A stretch of 64,000 nucleotides of DNA from Uranotaenia lowii (lineage: Eukaryota; Arthropoda; Insecta; Diptera; Culicidae), in NCBI RefSeq assembly GCF_029784155.1, contig NC_073691.1, positions 27,137,976 to 27,201,975 on the forward strand. The letters run 5' to 3'. The notes below the pieces were generated by a model, which was not told the origin of the DNA, made no database searches, and was given only the letters and a program-made list of their open reading frames with translations. Of the stretch, positions 33,561-44,514 are shown in pieces. How positions within the stretch are numbered: position 1 is the first letter of the stretch; every line of letters starts with the position of its first letter. Made by a program: the position numbers and the translations under genes.

Positions 33561-34805
33561 TAAACAAAATTTTTTAAAAGAAACGACAATGGAAACAAAA
33601 TTTTAGTTAAAAAAAATTAATATTGCCAAACATTCCAGAGAATTATCTACAAGTTATTTAAAATAGTGAACAAAAATTTATATCTGTAAACACTTTTGAA
33701 AAAAAAACTTCTAATTTATTTTGTAATTCAAACACTTAAAGATTTGAAAATAATACATTAAAATACCTACATTTTCGAAGATTTTATTTCCATTATTTTG
33801 TATTTTTAACGGCATACAATATTTATTAAATTTGATACTATCATTTTTCCTATTTCTGTCTAATAACTTTTGTTTCTCTGCATTTTAAAAAGTTTCATTT
33901 CGTTTAATATCATTTATTTATGTTTATTTGATTTTATTCCCTGTTTAGCAGTTTTCTCGTGTTTTTTCTTCATATTTTAATTTTTATTCCATTTATTTTA
34001 TTTCTTTTTATGTATATTGATTGTTTCACGTTTGTTTGTTTTGGTTTTCATTCATGTTTAATATTTTTTTCTAGTAAATTATTTTTCTTCTCCTTACGAC
34101 TCGTTCTATTTTGAGATTTTTAGTTTATTTACAAATTTCAGTTTTCCCGAATGGTTCTTATCATTTTATTTCCATTGAATCAAATTTTGGGTCGATGTTA
34201 TTTTCAATATTTATTTTCATTTTTTTGTATATTTCTACCCATTTGTGGAAATATTTGTAGTATATTTTTTCACTTCATTTTTATATGTTTATTTTTTTAA
34301 CTAAATCTTTTCCGTTTTTCGACTTCCCGACTTCCAACCTTTCTTTCATTTTTTTTTAATTTTTATGAATTTTAACTCTTAGCTATTTCTTTCTTTCTTT
34401 CGTTTGTTCCGTTGGTTTAATTATTTTATTTTTGTGTAATTTACTTTTAATTCTTGTTTTACTTTGGAATTTCTTTTAATTTTCTTCCATTTTTTAAGTT
34501 TTTTTCCTTTTTTTTGCGTATGTTTGCGTTTTTCTTTAATTTTTTGTTGTTTATTTGCTTTAATTTTTTCTGATTTCTTATTACTCTTTTTACTTCGTTC
34601 CGTGTCTTTGAACTTGATTTTCTTTTTTCTATTAATTTCTATTGATTAAGATATATAAACTTCATATACTTTTTTGTTTTCTACATTTCTTTTCTTTGCG
34701 TGCTCATTTGTCTTTTGATATTTAAATTATATTGGGAAAGAAGAATTTGTTCACAGTTTTTCTATTGATTTCTCTATTTGATTTTTTGTCTTATCAATCG
34801 CATAT
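33561..34805. other. Strongly T-rich, strand-asymmetric DNA
   Basis: The plus strand is dominated by T with few A or G runs, in words such as TTTATTT and TTTTCTTT. There is no gene. The skew continues after an intervening island at 35591-35990, as though one T-rich tract were interrupted. Confidence 0.6.
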
Positions 34806-35590
34806 GAACGGTTTTTACTTAGTTTTGTTACGGATGGATGAGCAGCGGCTAGACCAGCCAAGGCAAGGTACTTTAAGAGTACGGAACCTCAAGGCCGGCT
34901 GGCTACTGGGTAACCAAGGACATTTACGGATAAAATACATAAATCTGGAAATTTCATGTTACTTTGCGTTTTTTTTATTAACGTTTTCTTGTGGCGTGTT
35001 GTCTGTGTGTATAAAACAATGTTCTGTGTCTTGTGTGGCGTGTAATTTTTTAACTAACCGTGATTGTGCTGCTGATGGTCTTGCGTCGCGACGTCGTGGT
35101 TCCAGAATTCCAGTTCCGGAAGCAGGAGGGCCGTCGATTTAAGGGCGTATCGACGGGGTGCCGAAACCGTCGGCGCCAGCGGACGTTGCTGGACTCGGTC
35201 GTTGCAGGCGTCTTCCTTCATAGGCTTTTAATCGGTCTGCCCACGAGAGTGCCCCGTATCCGGACAGACCGAGAAGGGAAGTTCTCCTTAGTAATTAGGG
35301 GTCCTCAGACCCCGAGAACGTTGTTGCTGGTCCTTTACGTTGAGGCGCGAGACCACAAGGGATCTGCGGGCCGAACCGTGAAGAGGTCAAACCGGTATTC
35401 GGGTGAATTCCGTGGACGTTCACAAACACTATACAGAAACTTGACTACACTCACGGACGCCTGGTACAGAAGAGCCTCGAAAAACGGAAGCAAGCTTCCT
35501 TTTCGGCTTTTTCATTTCATTTTCCAAATATTCCTCCTTTCCTCCTCTGTTAGTTGACAGCAGCCAGCAGTAAAATGTAGCCTACTGTGG
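34806..35590. other. GC-richer island inside the T-rich tract, origin unknown
   Basis: Base composition changes abruptly at about 34806 and returns at about 35640-35700. Two overlapping plus-strand ORFs (34732-35142, 136 codons; 35060-35557, 165 codons) cover it. Neither has a recognisable domain; the second is Arg-rich. A TTACGG word near the left edge and CCGGTTAC near 35685-35695 could be vestiges of inverted ends. An insertion such as a solo LTR is possible but not shown. Confidence 0.4.
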
Positions 35591-35992
35591 TGCTATCTTG
35601 GTGTCAGACTCAACAAGGAACATGAATTTTCTAGAGCTAAACTTTCAAAACTACAAAAGAAGACAAAAATCAAACGATTTGTAACCAACCGGTTACAGTT
35701 TAAGATATTTTATTTTGTTGGAGTTTTTTTTTAAATTTTATTTTCTTTTTTTTAATTTTATTTATATTTTCGGTTATTTCTTTTTTTTCTTTTCTCATCT
35801 TTAGATTTTTTTATTCATTGCTATTACTTATAGCATATAATTATTTTGTTTATTTGTTTTCTTTCTTTGATTTTTATTTTGTTTTTAATTTTATTTAATT
35901 TTACTTTATTTAGTTCATTTTCATTGTTGCTTTTTAAAAATTATTCTTATATAGAGGTACATCTCTTTATATTTTTTATGTTATCTTAAATC
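35591..35992. other. T-rich DNA, continuation of the skewed tract
   Basis: It has the same T-dominated composition as 33561-34805. No gene was seen. Confidence 0.5.
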
Positions 35993-36311
35993 TACACAGA
36001 AAGAAAAATGTAATCTTACATTGCACGTTTTCTCATCATCGCCACGATAAATATGAAAAAGAGTATAACATTTAAAGGCTAAGATGAACTTTACATGTCA
36101 CCGCATGCGAAATCCAGCGTCAAAGTCAGTTTGCCAATTCTGTTTTGATTTCGTTCCTATTGGATTCCCAACGAAGGCAAACTTCATCAATTAGCTTGCA
36201 ATTTCATGTAAATCTTAGCGTTCGCAACGTTCGACCGTATTTTGTTGTACCTGCTCGTGTGCTGTTCGCTTCTGTTCGAATCGAGGTGGTGCATACTGAG
36301 TTTTAAATCAA

Positions 36312-36388
36312 GTAAGTGAGAAATAAAACTTAATACCCTTCTAATTATTGTAAGTATTATATCAAATGGTCAATTTTATTTGTTCCAG
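36312..36388 (+). other. Candidate 77-bp intron upstream of the small ORF
   Basis: The donor is GTAAGTGAG and the acceptor TTTATTTGTTCCAG. A CTAAT branch-point-like word lies at 36341-36345. Length is typical of insect short introns. The element orientation and the ORF five bases downstream make this more than a random GT-AG pair. Confidence 0.45.
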
Positions 36389-36393
36389 GAAAA

Positions 36394-36615
36394 ATGCCAC
36401 TTGAATACAACGAAAGCTCGGGCTATTCCAAGTGCATGACAACTTATTTTTTACCAGCATGTCAATCGCCGTTGCCGTCGTCGGGGGAACAGCACCAAAA
36501 AACCGGTATTCGTGAAAATGTATTGAATACAAATTTTTCATGTGTGGATCAAATAAAATGTATGTGTAAGATATTAAAATCTCTTAACGACAAATATCGA
36601 TGCTTTTCTTATTGA
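36394..36615 (+). CDS. Small unrecognised ORF inside the TIR element
   Basis: The 73-residue ORF begins with an ATG in good context (GGAAAAATGC) just after the candidate acceptor. It ends with TGA at 36613-36615, which overlaps an AATAAA signal at 36615-36620. The product is Cys- and Ser-rich (seven cysteines) with no hydrophobic signal peptide and no domain I recognise; it is too short for a transposase. It could be a fragment of a captured host transcript or a decayed transposase exon. Coding status rests on signal arrangement, not on homology. Confidence 0.35.
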   Translation: MPLEYNESSGYSKCMTTYFLPACQSPLPSSGEQHQKTGIRENVLNTNFSCVDQIKCMCKILKSLNDKYRCFSY

Positions 36616-36787
36616 ATAAACAACCATACCAAAAAGAATGATTGGAAATGTAGGTTTACAGTAAACAAATCAGTTGAAAGCGATGGGAAGTTTACATGAA
36701 TTAAGCCGTATTGATACATGTAAATACCCGATTCCCTTCTACCCATGCAGTTGCATGTAATGTTACAAGGATTTTTCTAACTGTGTA

Positions 36788-39700
36788 TTTTTTATTTTTC
36801 AACAGTTTTTTTTATCTTTTTCAATACTATAAATATTATTAAAATTTCATTTCCATTTTTGTTTGCTTTTAATTTATTTCCACGTTTTTTGAGTTATTTT
36901 ACAGATGCCGTTTGCAAGTTTTCTGTAATGGAAACATTCAGTTTTAATAATGCTGAAATCAATATCAAAATGATCAATTTGAGGAACAGCAAAACCCTAG
37001 TACGTGCATCAATCTTAATCTGAATGAATTCGAGTCCGATTATAACTGATTCACCTCCACGGTCGTATGCTCACTGTCGATCCTCCACCGCTGTCATGAT
37101 CTCCTGCGAAAATCCAATGAGAATAAAGTGTTTTTTGTTTTGTTTGCTAATTTCCCCGCTAGGGGAGGAGATAGTAGTCGTCGTGGTCGCTTATAATAAC
37201 AACAAAGTATCGCGTCTCGTTGTCGTCAGGTGGGAGATGTGCAGTGCCATCTCGATTCGAAAAGTGGCGTTAAAAGTTTGCATCCGAGCGAGAGCGTTTG
37301 CCGCAACGGATACATCGGCATGCGACCCTGGTCCACGAACCGCTGCGATTGAGAATAATGGACGCAAATCGGGCAGCGTTTCTCGGCTACCTGTCACCAT
37401 TGTTGTTGCGGCGATGGCTGCGAACGTGTTTTGCTGCGACGCCATCATGTTGTGCGGGCCGCCATCATGGATGATGATGGCTGCTGCTGGGCTGGCAGAG
37501 TTTGGTTGCGATGGGAGCCGGTTTTAGCACTGACTGCCATGTGCTCGGTTGCTTGGGCCGGCCATTTTTGTTTCCGCTCTAACCGCAGCAATTCCGGCCG
37601 CTAGAAACGCTACTGCCGCTCTAGTCCCGCTCGCTAGACGCAAGTTACCCGAGACACCATCAGCGAGGCCGCCGCCATTAAGGGGATCCGCGCTTAGAGA
37701 GAGCGCATCCATTTTGGGGGCCTTAGCCTCCCTAACGCTCAAAATGGCAGCTAGTAGAACAAGAACAATTTGACGAAAATGTATCGGGAGTCCATGAGCC
37801 GGGGGAGCTCACCCACTGCCGTACGGATGCGCGCCAACTTCTCGAAACCGGACGCAGCAAGCGACTCGGCGCTTGTGTGTAGTCTATGCCATGGATGGCG
37901 GTTGGTTGCCATAGTTTCACCCGGAGCGCTTGCTGCAGCCCCGTTACAATACCTGTTAAAACCTTGGTTAAGATCTTTGCCATTTCAGGTCATTACTACC
38001 GGACGTCGTCGTCGTCGTTGCCGTGGACGAAAGTTGTCGAGTAGGCAGTCCTTGGCGTTTGCGAAAACTAAACACCACCTAATGTGGTGGTTGCGTGCCA
38101 CTGTTGCGGAAGTCAGTTCACAAGTATCCGTTTGCTTGGGTACCGCTACTAGGTAGGTCTTTGGCAGAAACGACGATGGATCAACAGCAGCAGCACCGTA
38201 GACGTCACTCCACCATACCAGACAGATATGAGAGAAGGAAGCAAACAGCAAAGACACAACACCAAACACGAGCGCGGCGGCAGCAGCAAAAAACCCGTTG
38301 CCATGGGCACCTATGAGGTAGAGACCCAGATTCGGCGGCGAATCCCTCAATGACAGGCACTACGGAATTGCGTAATAAACCGATAGTATATTCCGACGTA
38401 GTGCAGGTCAATTTCTCAATCTTTGATCGGGAGCTCAGCATCGGTAGGAGGAGGCAGAACAGATCTCCCCATCGTTCGTCGAATGAGGGGGGCTTTACGA
38501 AGCTAACAAAAAAAGGGGAGCTGCAAGCAAGTGTGGTTCAGTTTCAGCCGAAGCTTGCGTAGATGGCGCTTCGATAGCAGCAGCAGGTTGGTACGTGGAG
38601 AAACTTCGGTTGCTTTCCGGTTAGAAAGTTAGCAAGCACCTAATCATGGAGTCAATGTGTTCGCAAACGATTTAATTTCCAACCTAAAAAAGCACAGTTT
38701 GCTATGATGCTTTTTGGCGTTTAAACGCTAATGTCTATCTGAAGCAACTTTTGTAGTGCAAAAATTGAAACTCAAACGTATGTAATCCTTGAACGTTCAT
38801 AGATTTAGGATTCTGTTCAAGAGAAGTTGAAATTTCTGAATGCGGGATTCTTTTTTTGCAATACTACACTTAAGAGATTTTATGTTAAATTTTCAAAAGT
38901 TTAGAAATGTCTTTTTTTCTGGTTCCTGAGCTGCTCTCTTGAATTTTTGTGTTGTATGATTGGCATTGCATTACTTAAAGAAAGCACGGCTTGTTAAGCA
39001 AGGACTAATAGTTCTAGATTAAACAAAACTTGATGCTTCTCATACAAATACAAAGAAGTATCCAGAAATAAATCTAAAATCTGATCCGTGAAAATTTTGA
39101 AAATTTTCTCAAAGTTTATGCTCATTTTCAAGAGAATCAGGAGTTTTTTTTTAATTACAACTCATATTTATCAAGTTAAAGGATACACATGTTTGTCCTT
39201 TTTCTTTTTCCTTTATCAAAACCTTTGAATCTCCAAGCTTACTGAGAACACAGTATAAGCAACAACTTTGAGACTAAGCTCCATGGCTTCCGAAACATAT
39301 TCTCTAAAGTTCATAGAACCCCATGGTACATGTCAAAACTCATTTTTTTTAAATTCATAATGTGCTTTTACTCCAAAAGCAGCAGCAGTGAACTTTATTC
39401 CTCTCTATAGAGAGACTGGGTAAGCCCACATAAAGCACCAGTTGTTATCAGCTCAGTGGGCTCCCCACAGAAAGCCCCCCTTCAGCAGAATACCTGCTCG
39501 AGATCATGCGGCCCTAGTTAAAATTTTCTCCACACCAAAGTTGTATTGTGCCATAAAAGGAAATCACCGTATAAAGTTCGGTTCTGTTCAGATTGTTGTT
39601 TTGGTTTGGGGGAGCCTGAGAATTGGCGTCGTCTTGCTGCTTTTTATGTCATTAGTTGTTGCTGCTGCTGATGCTGCTAAAGAAAAAGTTTGCTTCACAT

Positions 39701-39937
39701 GACTTTTTGGAACTTGGAAAGCTGGATACTAGTGGATACGAACTGTTGGTGCTTTTTCCATGCAATACTGAAGCTTGGTTGGAGTGGATTTTATCAAAGG
39801 TGCGGGTTATTTTGATCACGAGCCCCCCGTACATTTTTATCAATTTGATTTAATCAACAACTTTTATTACTTGGAGTTTAAAATATTTTCTTCTTTATAA
39901 TATAAAAGTATGAATCAAAGGTTAAACCAAAGCTACA
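36788..39937. other. Mixed intergenic DNA, GC-richer at about 37020-38640
   Basis: The GC-richer block has trinucleotide runs (GTCGTCGTC, CAGCAGCAG) and ORFs on both strands in every frame (up to 167 codons at 37024-37527), none with a recognisable domain. Such blocks in insects often flank developmental genes, but I cannot show that here. The rest is ordinary AT-rich DNA. A small ORF at 39442-39702 is not recognised. Confidence 0.4.
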
Positions 39938-40260
39938 GCGGAGAATAGGGATACTTGATCCATATTGATTCATATTTTCATCATATCCACCCGCATAGAT
40001 AAACTAGAAGCATTTTTCTGAGAAGAAAAATATCTTGATATTTTTTAAGTTGGAGGAGACTTTATCCTTTATTCAAGGAGCTCTATCCATAGGCAAAAAT
40101 CCTGCAAAATCCAAAGATAAAAGGTCCACTGACTATTTTTGGCCATTAGTTCTCATTTCTCAGTTTGTAAGGGTCAGACAAAGAGAATTCTAAAACTTTG
40201 TATTCTACTCCACAGTAATTGCATACTTAAAGGCGCATTTTTCTAAGTTTTAGATAAAAA
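39938..40260. repeat. Degenerate fragment related to the 20840 element
   Basis: GGAGAATAGGGATACTTGAT matches the left end of the 3.8-kb element. Near 40220-40250, AAAGGCGCATTTTTCTAAG is the inverted form of an internal block found at about 21365 and 49785. So the fragment is rearranged, with an internal part in opposite orientation. Confidence 0.45.
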
Positions 40261-40289
40261 CCGTTTTTTGAGTCCTTTTTATCAGGTAA

Positions 40290-40745
40290 CTAGCTGATCC
40301 CATACGAACTCCGTTTCGCTTTGAAATTTAGAATATGTCATGAATAGTTTGAATTAATGTCAATTTATAGGCATTTTCCAGATGCAATTCCGAATGCTTT
40401 TTTTTAAATAATTGCAAAAATGTTGAACACGTACGTTCACTTTTTTTTGTCGTATGCTACTAAGTTTGAAATTCAGGAATCAATTGATCAACACAAACTC
40501 ACGTAATTATTGCAAAGCAAATTTGAAAGTTAATAGACTCCCTTTTTTGTCGTTTGATACAAATATTGAAATCAGAAATCAATTAACCATCCGAACTCCA
40601 ATAAACCGTGCACAAATTTTGACTCAATCGTTGCAGATCAATCGTTTTTTCCGAATTTTGATCTCTGAAATCGATTGCCCTTCCTTCAAAACTCCCGTGT
40701 GCAAATTTTCAAACCAATCCATTGCATAATAACGTCAATATCGCA
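40290..40745 (-). mobile_element. Helitron-like 3' fragment, minus strand
   Basis: On the minus strand the segment ends GTATGGGATCAGCTAG then T, the same end grammar as 25598-25609. It contains two to three imperfect tandem units on the plus strand (TTTTTTGTCGTATGCTAC near 40445 and TTTTTTGTCGTTTGATAC near 40543). There is no coding capacity. Assignment rests on the CTAG-T end and on similarity to the 3' end at 25608. Confidence 0.42.
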
Positions 40746-41003
40746 AAAAAAAGTGAATAGTTTTTTTTTTTTAATATGTCTTTATTTGTATCAATTCATC
40801 ATTACATTTATATTACATTATTACATTAAATTAGGTGTTCAGCTCAATAATGAACTGTTCAGAGCCCTAAAGTTAACTAGATAATAAAAATTTATTTATA
40901 AGATTTAAACTTGCTGAGCGCAATCAAGTATTTAATGTAGGAGAACATCCTGTAATGGCAAAAATATGTTAAACTTAAAATTAAACACTATCCTAAAATA
41001 AAA

Positions 41004-42739
41004 CTAATTATAAAGAGAACGAATCTCTGCGATGGAAGACTGCATCGATTTGCCTCTGAAGTTGGAGATGATTTTGTTGGCCATCTCTTCGATCGATTCA
41101 ATGCCCGCAATCCGATGAAGATTTTCGGTGCTGTGCCAAGGTGGAAGCCGCAAAATCATTTTCAGAACCTTGTTCTGAATCCTCTGGATGGCTTTTTTCC
41201 TCGTCGCGCAGCAAATAGACCAAATCGGAACAGCATACATTATCGCTGGTCGAAACACCTGTTTGTAGATTAGCATCTTATTTCGCAGACACAACCTGGA
41301 TTTCCTGTTGATGAGAGAATAAAGAGATTTAGTGTATTTATTACATTTAGATTGAATATCTTCAATGTGATTTTTAAAAGTAAGATTCCGATCAAGTGTG
41401 AGTCCCAAGTACTTCACGTGATCAGACCATTCTAATGAAACCCCATTAAAAGTTATGGAATGATTTTCATTAGGTTTTAAAAATTGAGCTCTTGGCTTAT
41501 GGGGAAATAAAATAAGTTGAGTTTTGGAAGCGTTAGGGAAATTTTCCACATTTTCAAGTAATTCAAAAAGGAATTTAAATTTTGTTGCAATCTACTGCGT
41601 ACCACCCGTAAATTTCGACCTTTGGCTGAAAGCAAAGTATCATCAGCAAATAATCTTCTACCTTTTCCTTCTGGTACATCAGGAAGATCAGAAGTAAAAA
41701 TATTGTATAAAATCGGCCCAAGTATACTGCCTTGAGGGACCCCAGCTCTAATGGGAGTCCTTTCAGAGCATGAATTTTGATAGCTTACTTGTAAGGTTCG
41801 GCTAGTCAAATAATTTTGAATAGTTTTAGTGAGATATACAGGAAAATCAAATCGAGCTAATTTAGCTACTAAACCCTTGTGCCAAACACTATCAAATGCT
41901 TTTTCAATATCTAGAAGAGCAAGACCAGTTGAAAAACCTTCAGATTTGCTAGCGTTAATCATATTAGTTACACTCAAAAGTTGATGTGTAGTAGAAAGTC
42001 CATGACGAAAACCAAATTGTTCATCAGGGAAAATAGAATTCTGATTAATGTGAATCATCATTCTATTCAAAATAACTCTCTCAAATAGTTTGCTTAAAGA
42101 AGGAAGCAAACTAATTGGTCGATAACTTGAAGGCTCTGAAGCACTTTTTCCAGGTTTCAAAGTTGGAGTTACTTTGGCATTTTTCCATTTATTGGGAAAA
42201 TAAGCCAAGTGAAAACATTTATTGAAGATTTTAACTAAAAAATTTAAAGTGCTTTCAGGCAACTTTTTAATAAGAATATAGAAAATCCCATCTTCCCCCG
42301 GAGCTTTCATATTTTTAAATTTTTTGAAAATCAATTTAAGTTCATCAATATTTGTCTCACAAGAACTTTCAAATACATTTTGTTTAGAAAGAATATCATC
42401 AAATTCAAGGGAAATTTGAGCATCAATTGGACTTACAACGTTTAAATTAAAATCATGAGCAGACTCAAATTGTTGGGCTAATTTTTGAGCTTTTTCTGCA
42501 TTAGTTAAAAGAAGTTTATTCCCATCTTTCAAAGTAGGAATTGGCTTCTGGGGCTTTTTCAAAATTTTAGTTAATTTCCAAAACGGCTTTGAGTAGGGTT
42601 TTATGTCCTCTACTGCTTTAGCAAAATTTTCATTACGGATGAAATTTAAACGACGTTTGATTTCTTTTTGAAGGTCGCAATAAATAAATTTCAAATAAGG
42701 ATCCCTAGTACGTTGATATTGGCGTCGACGAATGTTTTT
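41004..42739 (-). pseudogene. LINE ORF2, reverse transcriptase part (frameshifted)
   Basis: Reading on the minus strand from the insertion point at 42739, the segment contains the linker after the endonuclease, then the RT: SSYRPISLLP (motif 2), EQFGFRHGLSTTH, LDIEKAFDSVWHKG, a GVPQGSILGP motif and the catalytic FADDT. After the RT core the frame shifts by one base near 41540 (the NYLKMWK region); the other frame then continues with the NASKTQL block and the RLQNK-type C-terminal domain to the stop at 41004. The RT catalytic aspartates are present. The product would not be made intact. Confidence 0.87.
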
Positions 42740-42741
42740 TA

Positions 42742-43798
42742 CACCCAAAATTCAGCCTCTGTGCCAATGGCGTGTAGTCAATTACATAGCATCATTGGTA
42801 CAAGAAGATAACGCGATCGGTGCTGATTCGATTTGCTCCCACCGGCATTAATCTCCCAAGTTAACCGAATTGCGTATGTCTGAAAGAAACAAAATAAAAA
42901 CGCTTTCACGTCCCTCCCTATCGCATCACAAGACGAAGAAGGATGGAAATAAATACCGGCCAACACCAGGCAGCCAGCGAACCGAGCACTGTGCGTGTGA
43001 ATGTAGCAAAAGCAACAACAAAAACATCCTTCTAATTCAATCCCTTCAATCCAACGACAAACAACCACGGCCGAGCTGTGCGTGTGTATGCAGTAAAAGC
43101 AACAACAAAAAAAACATTCCTTCAATTCAATTCGCCGGCAAACAACCACGGCTAAGCTGTGCGTGTGTATGTAGCCAAAGCAACAAGAATATATTCCTTC
43201 AATTCACCGGCAAACAAGCACCGGCCAAGCTGCCCGGCTTTAGCAGCTGTGTATATGTAGCGTGTGTATGTAATAGCAGGCAGTAAGCAAAGCACAGTTC
43301 TCATTCAATGGGTTTCCCGTTTCCTCCACTCCCGTTCCCTTTCCCGTTTCCATCGCAAGACAAATGAATACCTTGAAAGGAGGCCAAACGCCGGGAAGCC
43401 ACTGTCGTGCGTTTCTTTTGTGATTGATCGGTGGCAGAATGCCTATGACAAATATCCCTCTTCCTGCATGAAGCTCCATAGTACACTGGTTAAGATGTCG
43501 GTCTGGCAAAACTACTTGAATGGTGATATGAGTTCGAATCTCCCCACGGCGCTGTGGATATTAATTTTATTTTCTTGTTTATGGGATGGATTATCCAATA
43601 GGAACGAAATCCCATAAAATGTTTTTCTTGTTTCGCTTGAATGTAGTGGTCATGCATAATTTTGGTTGGAAGCCGAGTCCTTATGCCAGTTACGGTTTTT
43701 CAAACATATCATCTTCGGCACAGTGCACATTTCAGCGCATTATCGGCACAGAGATGTGCTAAATAGGCATTGGATTTTTGCAACCTCTTCTATGGGTG
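42742..43798. mobile_element. TA-flanked TIR element, copy A (in the LINE)
   Basis: The termini are CACCCAAAATTCAGCCTCTG on the left and TTCTATGGGTG on the right, giving a short CACCCA TIR. TA is on both sides (42740-42741 and 43799-43800). Removing the element and one TA makes the LINE frame continuous through LIRLKNIRRRQ, so the borders are exact. The interior shares about 700 bp with 47383-48102, and this copy has extra tandem units (about 65-70 bp, marker AGCTGTGCGTGTGTATG). A tRNA-like B box (GAGTTCGAATC) lies at 43530-43540. No transposase is visible. The 1057-bp element is probably non-autonomous. Confidence 0.88.
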
Positions 43799-43800
43799 TA

Positions 43801-44514
43801 GTCGTATCAAAAACTGAAGATCATCATCAATTAAAGGTTGATTAAATTTATGTTTAACTTTGGGTATTGAAGCGGCTTTAGCATTGACTATTGAAGTTGT
43901 CAAATTTTCTACAGCCAAATCAATATCTTCAATTGAATTCAGTGGAACGTTTACATCCAAATTACGTTCAATAAAATTACTATATCGCTCCCAGTCAGCT
44001 TTTTGAAAGTTAAAAGTTGATTTTAAAGGGTTTTCAATGGGACTTTGCGATAAAGAAAAAGTTACTGGAAGGTGGTCTGAATCGAGGTCCACATGAGTAA
44101 CTAATTGACTACAATGCTCGCCTAAATCCGTTAGAACCAAATCAATTGTGGAGGGATTTCTAATCGAAGAGAAACAAGTATGCCCATTAGGATATTCAAC
44201 AGTATAATAACCTGCAGAGCAGTCATTAAATAAAATATTCCCATTTGAATTTGATGAAATATTATTCCAAGATCGGTGTTTTAGATTAAATTCACCAATA
44301 ATAAAAAAATTAGATTTGTTTCTGGTGAGCTTTTGTAAATCTCCCTTCAAAAAATTTTTCTGTTCACGGCTACATTGAAAAGGCAAATATGCGGCAGTAA
44401 TTATAATTTTCCCCATAGAAGTTTCTAATTCAATTCCAATTGTTTCTAAGACTTTTGTATTGAAAGAAGGAAGAAGTCTAAATTTGAGACGACTATTGAT
44501 GACAATAGCTACAC
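43801..44514 (-). pseudogene. LINE ORF2, C-terminal half of the APE endonuclease
   Basis: The minus-strand frame carries the second half of the endonuclease: IITAAYLPFQ, FIIGEFNLKHRSWN (the Asp/Asn motif; GDFN is usual and this copy has GEFN), STIDLVLTD and SDHLPVTFSL with the catalytic SDH. It ends at the TA insertion after LIRL. Its upstream end is cut by the foldback element, and the few codons before SVAIVINSR come from that element. The GEFN change, if real, replaces a catalytic-motif residue. Confidence 0.85.

Larger units (their letters stand above)
35995..36785. mobile_element. TIR element with TA flanks carrying a gene-like unit
   Basis: The left end is TA then CACAGAAAGAAAAATGTAAT. 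The inverted right end is TA then CACAGTTAGAAAAATCCTTG, with further matching around TGTTACATT and ATGCAA. TA flanks both ends (35993-35994 and 36786-36787). The element is 791 bp and has no transposase domain, but its interior carries a possible 5' exon, a 77-bp intron, an ORF and a polyadenylation signal, annotated below. Termini and TA suggest a Tc1/mariner-like non-autonomous element; the superfamily is inferred. Confidence 0.65.

Noticed and set aside
32236..33567. 433-codon ORFs on both strands
   Set aside because: Same artefact of a 9-bp repeat; no domain and no codon bias.
34732..35557. Overlapping ORFs of 136 and 165 codons
   Set aside because: No recognisable domain, unclear start, and different frames over the same DNA; kept only as an unexplained island.
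37024..38562. ORFs up to 167 codons in the GC-richer block
   Set aside because: Open on both strands in several frames as expected from GC-rich, stop-poor DNA; no domain.
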